Below, in pieces: positions 24,684 to 33,869 of a DNA stretch of 64,000 bases; positions within the stretch are counted from its first letter, which is position 1, and the number at the start of each line of letters is the position of its first letter. The position numbers and the translations under genes are program-made. The DNA comes from CAVEFW01 sp963643505 (GTDB taxonomy: Bacteria; Actinomycetota; Coriobacteriia; Coriobacteriales; Eggerthellaceae), in assembly GCA_963643505.1 (NCBI GenBank), contig CAVIKF010000003.1:62001-126000 (forward strand), written 5' to 3'. Below the pieces are notes generated by a model that worked only from the letters and a program-made list of their open reading frames with translations, did no database searches and was not told the origin of the DNA.

Positions 24684-25799
24684 ATGGAAATCGAAGAGAC
24701 TCGCCCCTACATACCCTGGAAACTCATCAACGACTTCATGATCGACGCATTTGTCGGTTACGGAGTTCCCCGCGAGGACGCTGAGATTTGCGCGGACGTC
24801 TTGTTAGAGGCAGACCGCCAAGGCATCGAATCCCATGGATGCAACCGCTTCAAGCCCATCTACCTCGACCGCATCAAGAACGGCACCCTATTGCCCGTGA
24901 CCAAGATCGACGTGCTCAAGGACACGCCTACCACGGCGGTCATCGACGCGAACAACGGCATGGGCATGGTCGCCTCCCACAAGATGATGGAGATGCTTAT
25001 CGAGAAGGCCTCCAAGTACGGCATGGCCGGCGGCGCAATCATGAACTCCACCCACTACGGCATCGCAGGCTATTGGTCTCAAATGGCGGAAAAGGCCGGC
25101 ATGATCGGCATAACCGGCACCAACGCTCGCCCTTCCGTGGCCCCGACCTTCGGCGTCGAGCCCATGATGGGCACCAACCCCTTCACCTTCACCATGCCCA
25201 CCGACGAGCCTTTCCCCTTCAACTTCGATTGCGCCACCTCCACCATCCAAAACGGCAAGATCGAGTACTACGCGCGCGGTGGCAAGCCCACTCCCGCAGG
25301 TCTGGTCGTCACCAGGGACGGTGGCACGATGACTGAATCCGGCGAGATTCTTCGCGAGATGCGCGCCGGCAATTGCGCCCTTGTCTCCCTGGGCGGCCTC
25401 GGTGAGGCTACGGGCGGCTACAAGGGTTACGGCTTCACCACCATTGTCGAGATCCTCTCTTCGGCCCTTTGCGGTGGCCCCCACATGAAGGAGTTGTCTG
25501 GCAAGAACCTCGACGGGTCCGACAAGATGTACCGCCTCGGCCACTTCTTCTTCGTCATCAATCCCGAGTTCTTCATGGGCCTCGATACCTTCAAGACCTC
25601 CGCAGGCGAGATTTGCCGCGAGCTCCGCGCCTCCGAGAAGGCCCCGGGTTGCGATCGCATCTACACCGCCGGTGAGAAGGAATGGGAGTTCCGCGAGTAC
25701 CGCAAGAATCGCGGCGTGCCTGCCAGCGAGAGCGTGCAAGCCGAGCTTCTTGCCATCCGTGACGAACTTGGCCTCGACTACACGTTCCCCTTTGAGTAG
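24684..25799 (+). CDS. Ldh2-family malate/L-lactate (or ureidoglycolate-type) dehydrogenase
   Basis: 371 aa. I choose the ATG at 24684 because AAAGGA sits 5 bases upstream; one two codons earlier leaves no spacer. Family blocks include GVPREDAEICADVLLEADRQGIESHG, NNGMGMVASHKMME, NSTHYGIAGYWSQMA with the catalytic His, GTNPFTFTMPT and GYKGYGFTTIVEIL. This NAD(P)-dependent 2-hydroxyacid dehydrogenase fold is unrelated to classical LDH/MDH. Substrate (malate, lactate, sulfolactate or ureidoglycolate) cannot be fixed from sequence. Flanking genes are unrelated, so it is probably a single-gene unit. Confidence 0.9.
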   Translation: MEIEETRPYIPWKLINDFMIDAFVGYGVPREDAEICADVLLEADRQGIESHGCNRFKPIYLDRIKNGTLLPVTKIDVLKDTPTTAVIDANNGMGMVASHKMMEMLIEKASKYGMAGGAIMNSTHYGIAGYWSQMAEKAGMIGITGTNARPSVAPTFGVEPMMGTNPFTFTMPTDEPFPFNFDCATSTIQNGKIEYYARGGKPTPAGLVVTRDGGTMTESGEILREMRAGNCALVSLGGLGEATGGYKGYGFTTIVEILSSALCGGPHMKELSGKNLDGSDKMYRLGHFFFVINPEFFMGLDTFKTSAGEICRELRASEKAPGCDRIYTAGEKEWEFREYRKNRGVPASESVQAELLAIRDELGLDYTFPFE

Positions 25800-26182
25800 G
25801 TTGTGCATTTGACGCCGACGGTGGCGGGTGACGGTACGGCGGGGCGCCGGGGCGAGCCGCGAGCGCAACGCCGGCGACGACGGGGCGCCGGGACGAGCCG
25901 CGAGCGCAACGCCGGGGCGACGGGGCGACGGGGTGGACCCCAGCTACAAGCTCCCCCTCGAACTGTTCCGCATGGCATGAAGACGGCGCGTTTTGAAGCG
26001 TTCGCCGCCTTGTCGTTAACATTGTCATTAGCATTGTTCATGGCATTGTCGTTAACATTGTTCTTAACAAAAAATAAGACACGATGTTCAAAATAACGCT
26101 ACCAAAACCTATCCCCCCGCATAGACGGGGTATTCTATAGGCACTTGGAAAGACCAAGGAGAAACTGACCAGGAGGTTAACA
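25800..26182. other. intergenic region with 34-bp repeat and AT-rich repeats
   Basis: After the dehydrogenase stop, a 34-bp unit (GGGGCGCCGGGGCGAGCCGC...) occurs at 25841-25874 and 25882-25915 with one mismatch. From about 26010 to 26070 the sequence switches to AT-rich repeats of CATTGTCGTTAACATTG. A promoter for the 84-aa gene should lie between 26070 and 26160, where TATTCTATAG is a possible -10 region. A GC hairpin (CCCCG...CGGGG) just precedes it. Confidence 0.55.
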
Positions 26183-26437
26183 ATGGCTACTTTTGACGAA
26201 GTCAAGGACATGATCGACGCTGCTGAGCAGGGCGATTTCTACGGCACCATCAAGTGGTACTACGACCAGGGCAAGGTCGAGGGCGACGAGGAAGAGGGCT
26301 ACTACGCAGAGTGCATGATTTGCCATCAGCAGTTCTGGAACGAGGATTGCGTCGGCATCATCCGTGTTGCTGAGGGTTGCCGCAACGCTCACGTCCACCA
26401 GCTCGACGCCTACACCAAGCAGGCTCCGCAGTGGTAA
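26183..26437 (+). CDS. 84-aa Cys/His-containing protein of unknown function
   Basis: The ATG is preceded by a near-perfect AGGAGGT ribosome site, and a GNRA-loop terminator follows 26 bases after the stop, so this is a well-expressed single gene. The protein is acidic and soluble, with CMICHQQF, a lone Cys, and GCRNAHVHQ. These Cys and His residues could form one metal site. I do not recognise the family. Clean transcription signals argue for a real function. Confidence 0.75.
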   Translation: MATFDEVKDMIDAAEQGDFYGTIKWYYDQGKVEGDEEEGYYAECMICHQQFWNEDCVGIIRVAEGCRNAHVHQLDAYTKQAPQW

Positions 26438-26463
26438 ATCGTTAGTCCGAAGGATTAACTTGG

Positions 26464-26492
26464 GAGGCTCCGTAAGGGGCCTCTCTTTTTTA
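26464..26492 (+). terminator. rho-independent terminator with GTAA tetraloop
   Basis: GAGGCTCC pairs with GGGGCCTC over 8 bp with a GTAA (GNRA-type) loop and is followed by TCTTTTTTA. It terminates the 84-aa gene. Confidence 0.92.
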
Positions 26493-26541
26493 TATGAACA
26501 GGATATCGTCAAGAACCTTGTTCCGCCTCGCGTTGCGGTTT

Positions 26542-26613
26542 GGGCGTAATCGGCCCCTCCTGCACTGCGCGTTTACACCCACTCGGGCCGGTTCGCCACG
26601 ATCTGGGCGTAAT
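26542..26613. repeat. TGGGCGTAAT motif pair upstream of the dockerin adhesin
   Basis: TGGGCGTAAT occurs at 26541-26550 and 26604-26613, each followed by CGGCCCC or CGCCCCC. The same motif recurs three times in the proA/proB gap at 51959-52062. The remaining sequence up to 26768 holds the adhesin promoter region: TACAAT at about 26671 is a possible -10. Confidence 0.5.
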
Positions 26614-26768
26614 CGCCCCCCTCGCCCCAAAATCCTTTACAAAGAAGTGCACTTTTATTCTTAAGTTGCTACAATGGACACGGTATTATTCCCACTTGAA
26701 AATAATTACTCAATTGAAACGATGCCGCTGGTGGGACGGCCCGTTTTGGTCAAGAAAGGAAGGGATTT

Positions 26769-29700
26769 ATGAGCAATCAAAGACGCGATCATGCACGACG
26801 GCTTTGGAGCGTGGTCTGTTCGGCGACCCTCGTCACATCCATGTGCCCCGCCACAGGACTCGCTTGGGCGCAAACACAAATCACCGAGGACGTTGCCGCC
26901 GCCCCTGCTATCGAGCAAGCCGTCGTTGCACAGGGCGCCGACAATCAGACTACGACCGAAGAGACGGCATCCTCTCTGGTCGAATCCTCTCCTAATGAAG
27001 CTCCCAACGAAGCCTCTCCTAATGAGACTTCCGAGCTTGCGGAGACAACCACCGGTTTCGGCCTGACCTACGTAACCGGTTCCACGGCGACGACATGGGA
27101 TGGCGCGACTATCGACATCTCTTGGTACAACACCACGGACAAGGTCTTCCATATCACCTCCGCCGCCCAGCTCATCGGCCTCTCAGCCATCACGAGCCCT
27201 CTGCGTGGCACACTTGAGGAAGACCTTCCCAAGGATGCAACAGGCGAACATTATACCTTGACCGGGGTCGCCTCCAATGCGGTTGACACCACAGGCAATC
27301 CGATTTATGTCGACACCTTCGAGGGCAAGACCGTCTATCTCGATGTCGACATCGATATCAACGGCGGCACTTCCGACGCGACCTCTACCTGCGATTGGTG
27401 GAAGCCCATCTGCGACTGCAACGTATATTATGCTGCCGCCGGTGGCCAAGGCGCCTCTATCAGCGGCTCCTTCGACGCCGTCCAATGGAAGGGCACCTTC
27501 GACGGGCAAGGTCACACCGTCTCGAACCTGTATGACGACGGCATGAGCAACACGTTGTTGAGCAACAACTTCGGAGGCTATCAAGGCATGTTCAACCAGA
27601 TCGGCGTCGGCGGCATCATTCAGAACGTCGGCACGACCGGTTATCTCAAAGGCCGCATCAACGGTGGTATTTGCTCCCAATCTGCCTATACCGACGAGGT
27701 TGTCAATGCATCTATGCAGGATTGGCCCCGCATCCAGAATTGTTGGAGCAGCGTCAAAAACGTCAACAACGGCTCCTCTTCCCGCATGTCTGGCGGCATC
27801 TTCGGCGCCAAGGACGCAATGTCGGTCTATTGCAACATCATCAACTGCTACTCTTCCTCTGAGCTCTCAGAGGGCTCGTCTCGCGCCGGAATCGCAGGCG
27901 CCGCAAACGGCGTTGTCGCAGGTTGCTATTTTACCGGCTCCGTGGGAACAACAGGCTACACTGGCGCCGTGGTCGGCACCTTGTACCTGCGTGGTTCGAC
28001 ATGTGACGGCGTGACCGGATCGGGCATCGGTGCCTATGTGAACAACTTTGCGTTGTACACCTCGACGGGAGACAACGGCTTCTCCTATCGCTACGTGGAC
28101 GCTAGCGGCTCAAACAGCAGCCCTGTTGGCTCCGAGGATGGACTCGTGAACGACACCACGCTCAAGGCATCCGCAAGCAACTTGGGCGACGCCTATGTTG
28201 AAGACACCAACAACATCAACAACGGCTATCCAATCCTGTTCTGCCAAGCCGGCCTTGGTACCATTGATTTGTCCTCTGCCACGGTAGGCGCCATCCCCGA
28301 CCAGCAATACTCCGGGAAAAAGCTTACGCCTGATGTGACGGTCACGCTCAACGGAGAGGTTCTCACCTACGGAACCGACTATCTCGTCGACTACCAGAAC
28401 AACATAACGGGCGACGCGAACGGAAACGGCCAAGCCGTGGTATTTGGCGTTGGTCGTTACACCGGCGAACTTGCCGCGATCAATTTCCACATCGAGGCAA
28501 CCGGTTTGGCAAACACGACCATCTCCCCCATCTCCGCCCAATGGCGTTACCCCGGAGATGAGAATTCCGCTGTCACCCCGACCCTCTTTGTCCGCGACAA
28601 GGACGGCAACAAGCTCGTAGAAGGCACGGATTACCAGGTCAAGTACGCAAACAACGACGCAGCCGGCACCGCCACCGCAACTATCGTCGCAGCAGAGGGA
28701 AGCATGGCCGAAGGATCGAACTCCATCGAGTTCACCATCGTTAACGCCAGCGAGTCCCTCGCAGGCAGCGGCACCGAGGCAGATCCCTATCAGATCTCCA
28801 GCAAATATGACCTTCAACTGCTCTCCCACAAGGTAATGGTGCAAGACGCAAACTACCTCGGCGCAAACTACCTTGTGACCGCAGACATCGACGCACGCAA
28901 GACCGGGCGTACCGCAAACGATCCCGAGGTCTCCCCCATCGGCTACAACGGCTGCCTTTTGCATGACCCGAGCACTGGCGAGACCACAACATCCACACTA
29001 CACCTCCCCTTCAACGGTGTTTTCGACGGAGGCAACCACACAATCACGATCGCCATGAGCAGTGCGTCCTTTAGCAGTATCGACATGAAGGACAGCCAAT
29101 CGGCTAATCCGTACACCAGCACCTATCTCGGCCTGTTCGGCGTGGTTGGCAACGCGGACAAGACCTATACCACCGAGACCACCATCAAAAACCTTACCGT
29201 CGACGGAAGTGTGACTGCCGACGCAGGCTACAGTGGTGCAGCTGGCGTCGTTGGTTACAGCTATTACAGCACGCTTATCATGGAAAACGTCACCAACAAG
29301 GCCACGGTCTCCGTTGAGCAAGATCTCGATAAGCTTGCCTACGGCACAACCGTTCCCACAACTTCCTTGGCTGGTGTCTGCTACGAGGCAACCATCGCAA
29401 CCTTCAACGGATGCTTGAACGAGGGAACCGTCGCCAGCGCCTCCAAGTCATACACTGCTGGCATTTTGTGCTACGCCTACAACCAAAGCTCAAATGCACT
29501 GAAAGGCGCCGCCGTGTCATTTACTGGCTGTGGCAACACCGGCACGATCTCCAGCTCAGCAACTACTAATGGATATGGGGCAGGAATCCTCGCATACAAC
29601 GTCGGTTATGGCACTATAACCTTCAGCAAGTGTTACAACACCGGCGACATCACCGCCGCAGGCCATTGCGCAGGCATCGCAAGCGGAACCGGCGGCGGAA

Positions 29701-30557
29701 AATTCGGCGTCGGAGCTCTTACGGTAGATCAGTGTTACAACACCGGCAACATAACCAACACCTACACATTAGGAGCCGCAGGCATCGTTGGAATGACAGG
29801 CCAATATACCTACACGGTTACCAACTGTTACAACACGGGCAACATCACAGCAACCACCGACACCACCGGGACGACCACCAACGCATACGCGGGAGGTATC
29901 GTGGGCAGAGCCTATTACGCCACAAGCAAGACCGGCGTGTACACGGTCTCCAATTGCTACAACATCGGCACGTTGACCGGCATCTACAGAGGAGACTTGA
30001 CCGGACAGGTCTGCAACTCCACGACGACCGCCAACCGCGGTAAGGTGATCCTCGAAGGTTACGGCACCTCCGGAACAACCTATTCTTATTACGCGTCCAA
30101 CAAGAACGCCGCCACCGAAGAGCAACTTATCGAAGCGGGCAACATCGTCAACAACGGCAAGCAGGTCACCGCCGACCAAATGAAGTCCGCCGACACGATC
30201 ACCGCCCTCGGCGAGTATTTCAAGGCCGACGGAGACGGAACAACAAAGCATCCGATCAACGGCGGCTACCCCATTCTCGCGTGGCAGGAACTCGGGCCCG
30301 ATAAGCTCGTTGGCCTTGCCGGCGACGTGAACAACAACGGCAAGCTCAACATCGTCGACGCCCAGATCACCTACGACCTCAGCACGAATCGCTACGAGGG
30401 CGACCCCCTCTCCGCCTTGCTCGCGAAGTGGGGCGAGGGAACTCTCCTGGTCCAGCTCCAGAAGTTCGCCGACGTCAACGGCGACGGCACGCTCGATGCC
30501 GCCGACGCACGTGCGATCCAATACGCCATCCACAACGGAGGCGTCTTCGGGGCGTAA
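26769..30557 (+). CDS. large secreted GLUG/Ig-like adhesin with C-terminal dockerin-like pair
   Basis: 1,262 aa; AAGGAAGGG precedes the start. A Sec signal peptide ends near MCPATGLAWAQT (about 36). An acidic Ser/Glu-rich linker leads to beta-helix segments (WKGTFDGQGHTVSNLYDDG and similar). Residues about 500-660 hold two Ig-like units (YSGKKLTPDVTVTLNGEVL; GNKLVEGTDYQVKYANND). About 660-1,175 is a second beta-helix with GLUG-like repeats of CYNTGNIT. The C-terminus has two EF-hand/dockerin-like repeats, GDVNNNGKLNIVDAQITYD and ADVNGDGTLDAADARAIQYA. No LPXTG or membrane anchor is present. It probably binds a surface partner through the dockerin pair. REP-like palindromes follow directly. Confidence 0.88.
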   Translation: MSNQRRDHARRLWSVVCSATLVTSMCPATGLAWAQTQITEDVAAAPAIEQAVVAQGADNQTTTEETASSLVESSPNEAPNEASPNETSELAETTTGFGLTYVTGSTATTWDGATIDISWYNTTDKVFHITSAAQLIGLSAITSPLRGTLEEDLPKDATGEHYTLTGVASNAVDTTGNPIYVDTFEGKTVYLDVDIDINGGTSDATSTCDWWKPICDCNVYYAAAGGQGASISGSFDAVQWKGTFDGQGHTVSNLYDDGMSNTLLSNNFGGYQGMFNQIGVGGIIQNVGTTGYLKGRINGGICSQSAYTDEVVNASMQDWPRIQNCWSSVKNVNNGSSSRMSGGIFGAKDAMSVYCNIINCYSSSELSEGSSRAGIAGAANGVVAGCYFTGSVGTTGYTGAVVGTLYLRGSTCDGVTGSGIGAYVNNFALYTSTGDNGFSYRYVDASGSNSSPVGSEDGLVNDTTLKASASNLGDAYVEDTNNINNGYPILFCQAGLGTIDLSSATVGAIPDQQYSGKKLTPDVTVTLNGEVLTYGTDYLVDYQNNITGDANGNGQAVVFGVGRYTGELAAINFHIEATGLANTTISPISAQWRYPGDENSAVTPTLFVRDKDGNKLVEGTDYQVKYANNDAAGTATATIVAAEGSMAEGSNSIEFTIVNASESLAGSGTEADPYQISSKYDLQLLSHKVMVQDANYLGANYLVTADIDARKTGRTANDPEVSPIGYNGCLLHDPSTGETTTSTLHLPFNGVFDGGNHTITIAMSSASFSSIDMKDSQSANPYTSTYLGLFGVVGNADKTYTTETTIKNLTVDGSVTADAGYSGAAGVVGYSYYSTLIMENVTNKATVSVEQDLDKLAYGTTVPTTSLAGVCYEATIATFNGCLNEGTVASASKSYTAGILCYAYNQSSNALKGAAVSFTGCGNTGTISSSATTNGYGAGILAYNVGYGTITFSKCYNTGDITAAGHCAGIASGTGGGKFGVGALTVDQCYNTGNITNTYTLGAAGIVGMTGQYTYTVTNCYNTGNITATTDTTGTTTNAYAGGIVGRAYYATSKTGVYTVSNCYNIGTLTGIYRGDLTGQVCNSTTTANRGKVILEGYGTSGTTYSYYASNKNAATEEQLIEAGNIVNNGKQVTADQMKSADTITALGEYFKADGDGTTKHPINGGYPILAWQELGPDKLVGLAGDVNNNGKLNIVDAQITYDLSTNRYEGDPLSALLAKWGEGTLLVQLQKFADVNGDGTLDAADARAIQYAIHNGGVFGA

Positions 30558-30570
30558 GTTTTCTGCGCCA

Positions 30571-30692
30571 TGTGACAGGCACCTGGCACCTGTCACAAGA
30601 GGGCCCGGTTCCCGAGGTTTCGGGGCCGGGCCCGTTCCATAGACAACTCCATAGGCAATCGTCTTTGTGACAGGCACCTGGCACCTGTCACA
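30571..30692. repeat. REP-like doublet B (two identical 27-bp palindromes)
   Basis: TGTGACAGGCACCTGGCACC plus TGTCACA occurs at 30571-30597 and 30666-30692. Each is an imperfect palindrome with 9-bp arms. Between them is a third hairpin, GGGCCCGG...CCGGGCCC (about 30602-30635). The REP-spacer-REP layout resembles a REPIN-like doublet. The same unit recurs at about 54885-55040 and 62347-62434. Confidence 0.82.
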
Positions 30693-30712
30693 AGTGAAAC
30701 ATTTGAACCCAA

Positions 30713-30751
30713 CAAAAAAGCCACGCGGCAAAGTTTCAAAATACCGCGTGA
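30713..30751 (-). terminator. rho-independent terminator for serC
   Basis: On the minus strand CACGCGG pairs with CCGCGTG across a 15-base loop, followed by GCTTTTTTG. It lies about 50 bases after the serC stop. Confidence 0.8.
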
Positions 30752-30762
30752 CCTGTGTTTTA

Positions 30763-30791
30763 TGGTGCGCCGTCAGAGACTCGAACTCGGG
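30763..30791 (-). other. tRNA 3'-end remnant (tRNA-Lys-like), possible attachment site
   Basis: On the minus strand the segment reads as a T arm with GTTCGAGTC, then ACGGCGC, a discriminator A and CCA. This is the right order and spacing for the 3' end of a tRNA, and it resembles tRNA-Lys. The 5' part of a tRNA would lie inside serC and is absent, and the T stem has one mismatch, so this is no functional tRNA. Short tRNA 3' ends like this are typical integrase attachment cores. It lies 10 bases after the serC stop, next to the REP-like elements and adhesin gene. Confidence 0.5.
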
Positions 30792-30800
30792 AACTTGGGA

Positions 30801-31889
30801 CTACTTGTTCTCTGCCTCGAACTTCTTCATAAAGTCGACCAGAGCCTGGACGCCGGCGATTGGCATCGCGTTATAGATGCTGGCACGCATGCCGCCGACA
30901 GAGCGGTGACCCTTGATGTTCTCTATGCCAGCAGCCTTTGCCTCGGCGACGAACTTCTTGTCAAGCTCCGGGTCTCCTGTGACAAAGGGGACGTTCATGA
31001 TGGAACGATCTTCCTTGCGGACCGGGGCCTGGTAGAAGTCGGTGGAATCGAGATAGTCGTAGAGGATCGCGGCCTTCTCGTCATTGATCTTCTTCATGCC
31101 CGCAAGGCCACCCTGAGCCTTGATCCACTTGAACACTTTGCCGCAGATGTAGATGCCATAGCAAGGCGGGGTGTTGACCATGGAGCCCGCCTCCGCCATG
31201 GACTTCCAACGCATGATGTTGGGAACAAACGGGAAGACCTCGTCTTTGAGCAGATCCTCGCGGACGATGACGATGACCACACCCGCAGGACCGATGTTCT
31301 TCTGGACGCCGCCGTAGATGACGCCATACTTGGTGATGTCGATCGGCTCGCTCAAAAAGCAGGAGCTCACGTCGGCGACCAAAGGCACGTCGCCGGTCTC
31401 GGGAAGCTTGTGATACTTGTTTCCGTAGACCGTCTCGTTCTCGCAGATATAGACATAGTCCGCATCGGGGCGAATCTCAAGCTCATCCACATTGGGGACG
31501 TAGGTGAAGTTCTCATCCTCGGAGCTAGCCACGAGATTGATGTCGCCGTAGAGCTTGGCCTCCTTGAAAGCCTTCTTTGACCAACCTCCCGTGACAATAT
31601 AGTCAGCCTTGGGATTCTCGACGTTGAGCAAATTCATCGGGATGCCGGCGAATTGCAAGGTTGCGCCGCCTTGGAGGAAGAGAACCTTGTAGTTCTCGGG
31701 GATGCCCATAAGATCGCGAAGGTCGGCCTCCGCCTCGTCGATGATGCCTTGGAAAGCGGCGGAGCGATGGCTCATCTCCATGACGGACATGCCGGTACCC
31801 TTGTAGTCGAGCATCTCGTCTGCGGCCTCCTTGAGGACGCTTTCCGGCAAGACCGCCGGACCAGCAGAAAAGTTATAAACCCTCGCCAT
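30801..31889 (-). CDS. serC: phosphoserine aminotransferase
   Basis: 362 aa. It makes 3-phosphoserine from 3-phosphohydroxypyruvate and glutamate in serine synthesis (also used in the PLP route), using PLP. Start MARVYNFSAGPAVLPE is the SerC hallmark. FLQGGATLQFAGIPMNLL binds phosphate, and GGVQKNIGPAG carries the PLP lysine. GHRSVGGMRASIYNAMP near the C-terminus is also typical. Length fits the family. It is a single-gene unit with its own terminator; the 3' UTR contains the tRNA-like remnant. Confidence 0.97.
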   Translation of the reverse strand: MARVYNFSAGPAVLPESVLKEAADEMLDYKGTGMSVMEMSHRSAAFQGIIDEAEADLRDLMGIPENYKVLFLQGGATLQFAGIPMNLLNVENPKADYIVTGGWSKKAFKEAKLYGDINLVASSEDENFTYVPNVDELEIRPDADYVYICENETVYGNKYHKLPETGDVPLVADVSSCFLSEPIDITKYGVIYGGVQKNIGPAGVVIVIVREDLLKDEVFPFVPNIMRWKSMAEAGSMVNTPPCYGIYICGKVFKWIKAQGGLAGMKKINDEKAAILYDYLDSTDFYQAPVRKEDRSIMNVPFVTGDPELDKKFVAEAKAAGIENIKGHRSVGGMRASIYNAMPIAGVQALVDFMKKFEAENK

Positions 31890-32275
31890 TTTATCTCCTT
31901 TTGGTTAATTGACTTGGTGATGCATATATGCCCGCTATTGTAGACCCGCCCTGTGTTGCAAAGCGATTACAAGTTGCCCTAGGGCGTCAAAATATCTGTA
32001 TATGGGAGCTATATGGGCGCAAGCATGCCAACTTCTCACATCCAGCAACCCGCCGATTATAGCGTCGGCCGCGCGTCCATGTTGTGCGTACGCATAAAAA
32101 TGGCAAGGACCGCACAAGTGCAGGCGCATGGGTCTGGCGCAACCCTCATGCTGTGCAAACCAAAAGTGGCAAGGACCACATGGGCCCTTGCCACAGAAGG
32201 GGATGAGAATGGACTGGGCGCGTCGCCCTCGTCGAACACGTCGCCTCCCTCGTCGTAGGAGCCGCCAAGGACGGG
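31890..32275. other. intergenic region with partial gene-end duplication
   Basis: The serC promoter should lie near 31890-31960. At about 32081-32120 and 32146-32190 an imperfect repeat of CATGYTGTGC...TGGCAAGGACC occurs. At 32222-32248, TCGCCCTCGTCGAACACGTC copies the last codons of the neighbouring SPFH gene. No gene is convincing. Confidence 0.55.
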
Positions 32276-33664
32276 CTAGATGCGATCGCCCTCGTCGAAC
32301 ACGTCGCCGCACTCGGGGCAGAACTTCGGCGGGTTCGCCGGATCCTCGGGCTCCCATCCGCACTTATTGCACTTGAAAGCGGATGCGCTCGGAGCGGGCT
32401 TGCCGCACTCGGGGCAGAACTTGCCGGTGCTCTTCGCGCCGCATTCGCAGGTCCACTCGCCCTGGGCGACGGGCTCCGGCTTCGGCGCACCGCAATTGGA
32501 GCAGAACTTGCCGGTATTGGTAGCGCCACATGCACATGCCCAGCCACCGGCCACAGAGCCGCCCTGCGGGCCGCCAGCCTGCGGCGTACCTTGGGGCTGT
32601 TGTTGCGCGAAACCACCGTTGGCAGCCACAGGGTACTGGGATTGCATGACCTGTCCACCGTTGCCCGCGGCAAAGCCGGCACCGGCGCTGCCCATGGCGT
32701 TGGCAGCCATACCGAGGCCCATGAAGCCCATCATCGCGCCAGCCTCGTTGCCGGCCGCGGTCTCCATCGCGGTACCGTACTTCTCGGTCATGAAGCCCTT
32801 GCCCACATCGCCACCGCCGATTGCTGCTGCAGTCTGGAGCTGCTTGATTCTCTTCTCGTCCTCCTCGGACAAGGTGATGGAGTTGCATCCGAAGGAAACG
32901 ATCTTGAGACCACGGAGCTCGGTCCACTTGGCAGAGAGCTCCTGGTCAAGAGCCTCACACACCTCCTGGGTGTGGCCAGGCACCGCAGAGTAACGGATGC
33001 CCATGGCGGAAATCTTGGCGAACGCAGGCTGGAGAGCCGCAAGCAGCTCGGACTTCATTTGGGAATCGAGCTCGTCGCGCGTATAGGGTTGGTCGACGTT
33101 GCCGCAGATGTTGACATAGAACAACATCGGGTCGACCATCTTGTAGGAATACTCGCCGTTGCAGCGGACGCTTGCATCGAGGTCAAGCCCGACGTTCGCG
33201 TCGACGATGCGGAAGGGAACCGGGCTTGTGGTGCCGTACTTGTTACCGTAGATCTCCTTCAGGTTGAAAAAGTACACGCGCTGGTCGGAACCGGCATCTC
33301 CGCCAAAACCGAAACGACGGACAAACTGGTCGAAGGAGGCCTTGATACCCTCGCCGAGATCCCCATAGAAGATGGACGGTTGGGAGGAGGAGTCCCACGT
33401 GAACTCACCGGCCTCAGCCGTGAACTCGACGATCTTGCCTTGGTCGACAATCATCATGGCCTGACCCTCGTTGACCGCGATGACCGCGCCGTTGGTGATG
33501 ACGTTGTCGGTACCCTTGGAGTTGCTGGAACGTTTGGAATCGGTACGTTTTTGACCCTTGCACGCAAGGACATCCGGCTTCATGGAGTCGCAGTAGAAAT
33601 ATTCGCGCCACTGATCGCCAAGGACGCCGCCAACAGAGCCGAGTGCTGCTTTGATGAGACCCAT
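32276..33664 (-). CDS. SPFH-domain protein with C-terminal zinc ribbons
   Basis: 462 aa from the ATG at 33664 (AAAGGGGAAC upstream); an open extension upstream lacks a ribosome site. Residues about 1-300 form the virion-core-like SPFH domain (COG4260): GDQWREYFYC, VYFFNLKEIYGNKYGT, ELRGLKIVSFGCNSITLSEED. A Gly/Ala/Met-rich segment and Gln/Pro linker follow. Three zinc ribbons end the protein: CACGATNTGKFCSNC, CECGAKSTGKFCPEC, CNKCGWEPE...FCPECG. It is paralogous to 23168-24307, where the ribbon is a separate gene. The last about 27 bp of the gene are duplicated downstream at 32222-32248. Confidence 0.9.
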   Translation of the reverse strand: MGLIKAALGSVGGVLGDQWREYFYCDSMKPDVLACKGQKRTDSKRSSNSKGTDNVITNGAVIAVNEGQAMMIVDQGKIVEFTAEAGEFTWDSSSQPSIFYGDLGEGIKASFDQFVRRFGFGGDAGSDQRVYFFNLKEIYGNKYGTTSPVPFRIVDANVGLDLDASVRCNGEYSYKMVDPMLFYVNICGNVDQPYTRDELDSQMKSELLAALQPAFAKISAMGIRYSAVPGHTQEVCEALDQELSAKWTELRGLKIVSFGCNSITLSEEDEKRIKQLQTAAAIGGGDVGKGFMTEKYGTAMETAAGNEAGAMMGFMGLGMAANAMGSAGAGFAAGNGGQVMQSQYPVAANGGFAQQQPQGTPQAGGPQGGSVAGGWACACGATNTGKFCSNCGAPKPEPVAQGEWTCECGAKSTGKFCPECGKPAPSASAFKCNKCGWEPEDPANPPKFCPECGDVFDEGDRI

Positions 33665-33761
33665 ATGGTTCCCCTTTCTGGAGGCTTTCATAGCTGGGGT
33701 CATTGTCTCATACGGGAATACGCGCAACCTCGTCATTTTTGAAAAAGCGGCAAGGAGAGAG

Positions 33762-33845
33762 TCGGGGGCGGCTCGGGGCTGTCTTAACCGGGGCTGTCTT
33801 AACCGGGGGCGGCTCGGGGCAGTTCATAGTCGGGGCTGTCTTAAA
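33762..33845. repeat. CGGGGCTGTCTTAA repeats, three copies
   Basis: CGGGGCTGTCTTAA occurs three times, interleaved with GGGGGCGGCTCGGGGC twice, in the gap between the SPFH and transporter genes. No coding sequence is seen here. Confidence 0.8.
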
Positions 33846-33869
33846 AGCTAACGCAACGCATGTTCCCGA

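Noticed and set aside
11733..30557. Sortase (LPXTG) anchoring of the large adhesins
   Set aside because: Neither large protein has an LPXTG-hydrophobic-basic C-terminus, and no sortase gene is in the window.
30763..30791. Functional tRNA gene
   Set aside because: Only the T arm and acceptor 3' strand are present; the 5' half would fall inside serC and does not fold.
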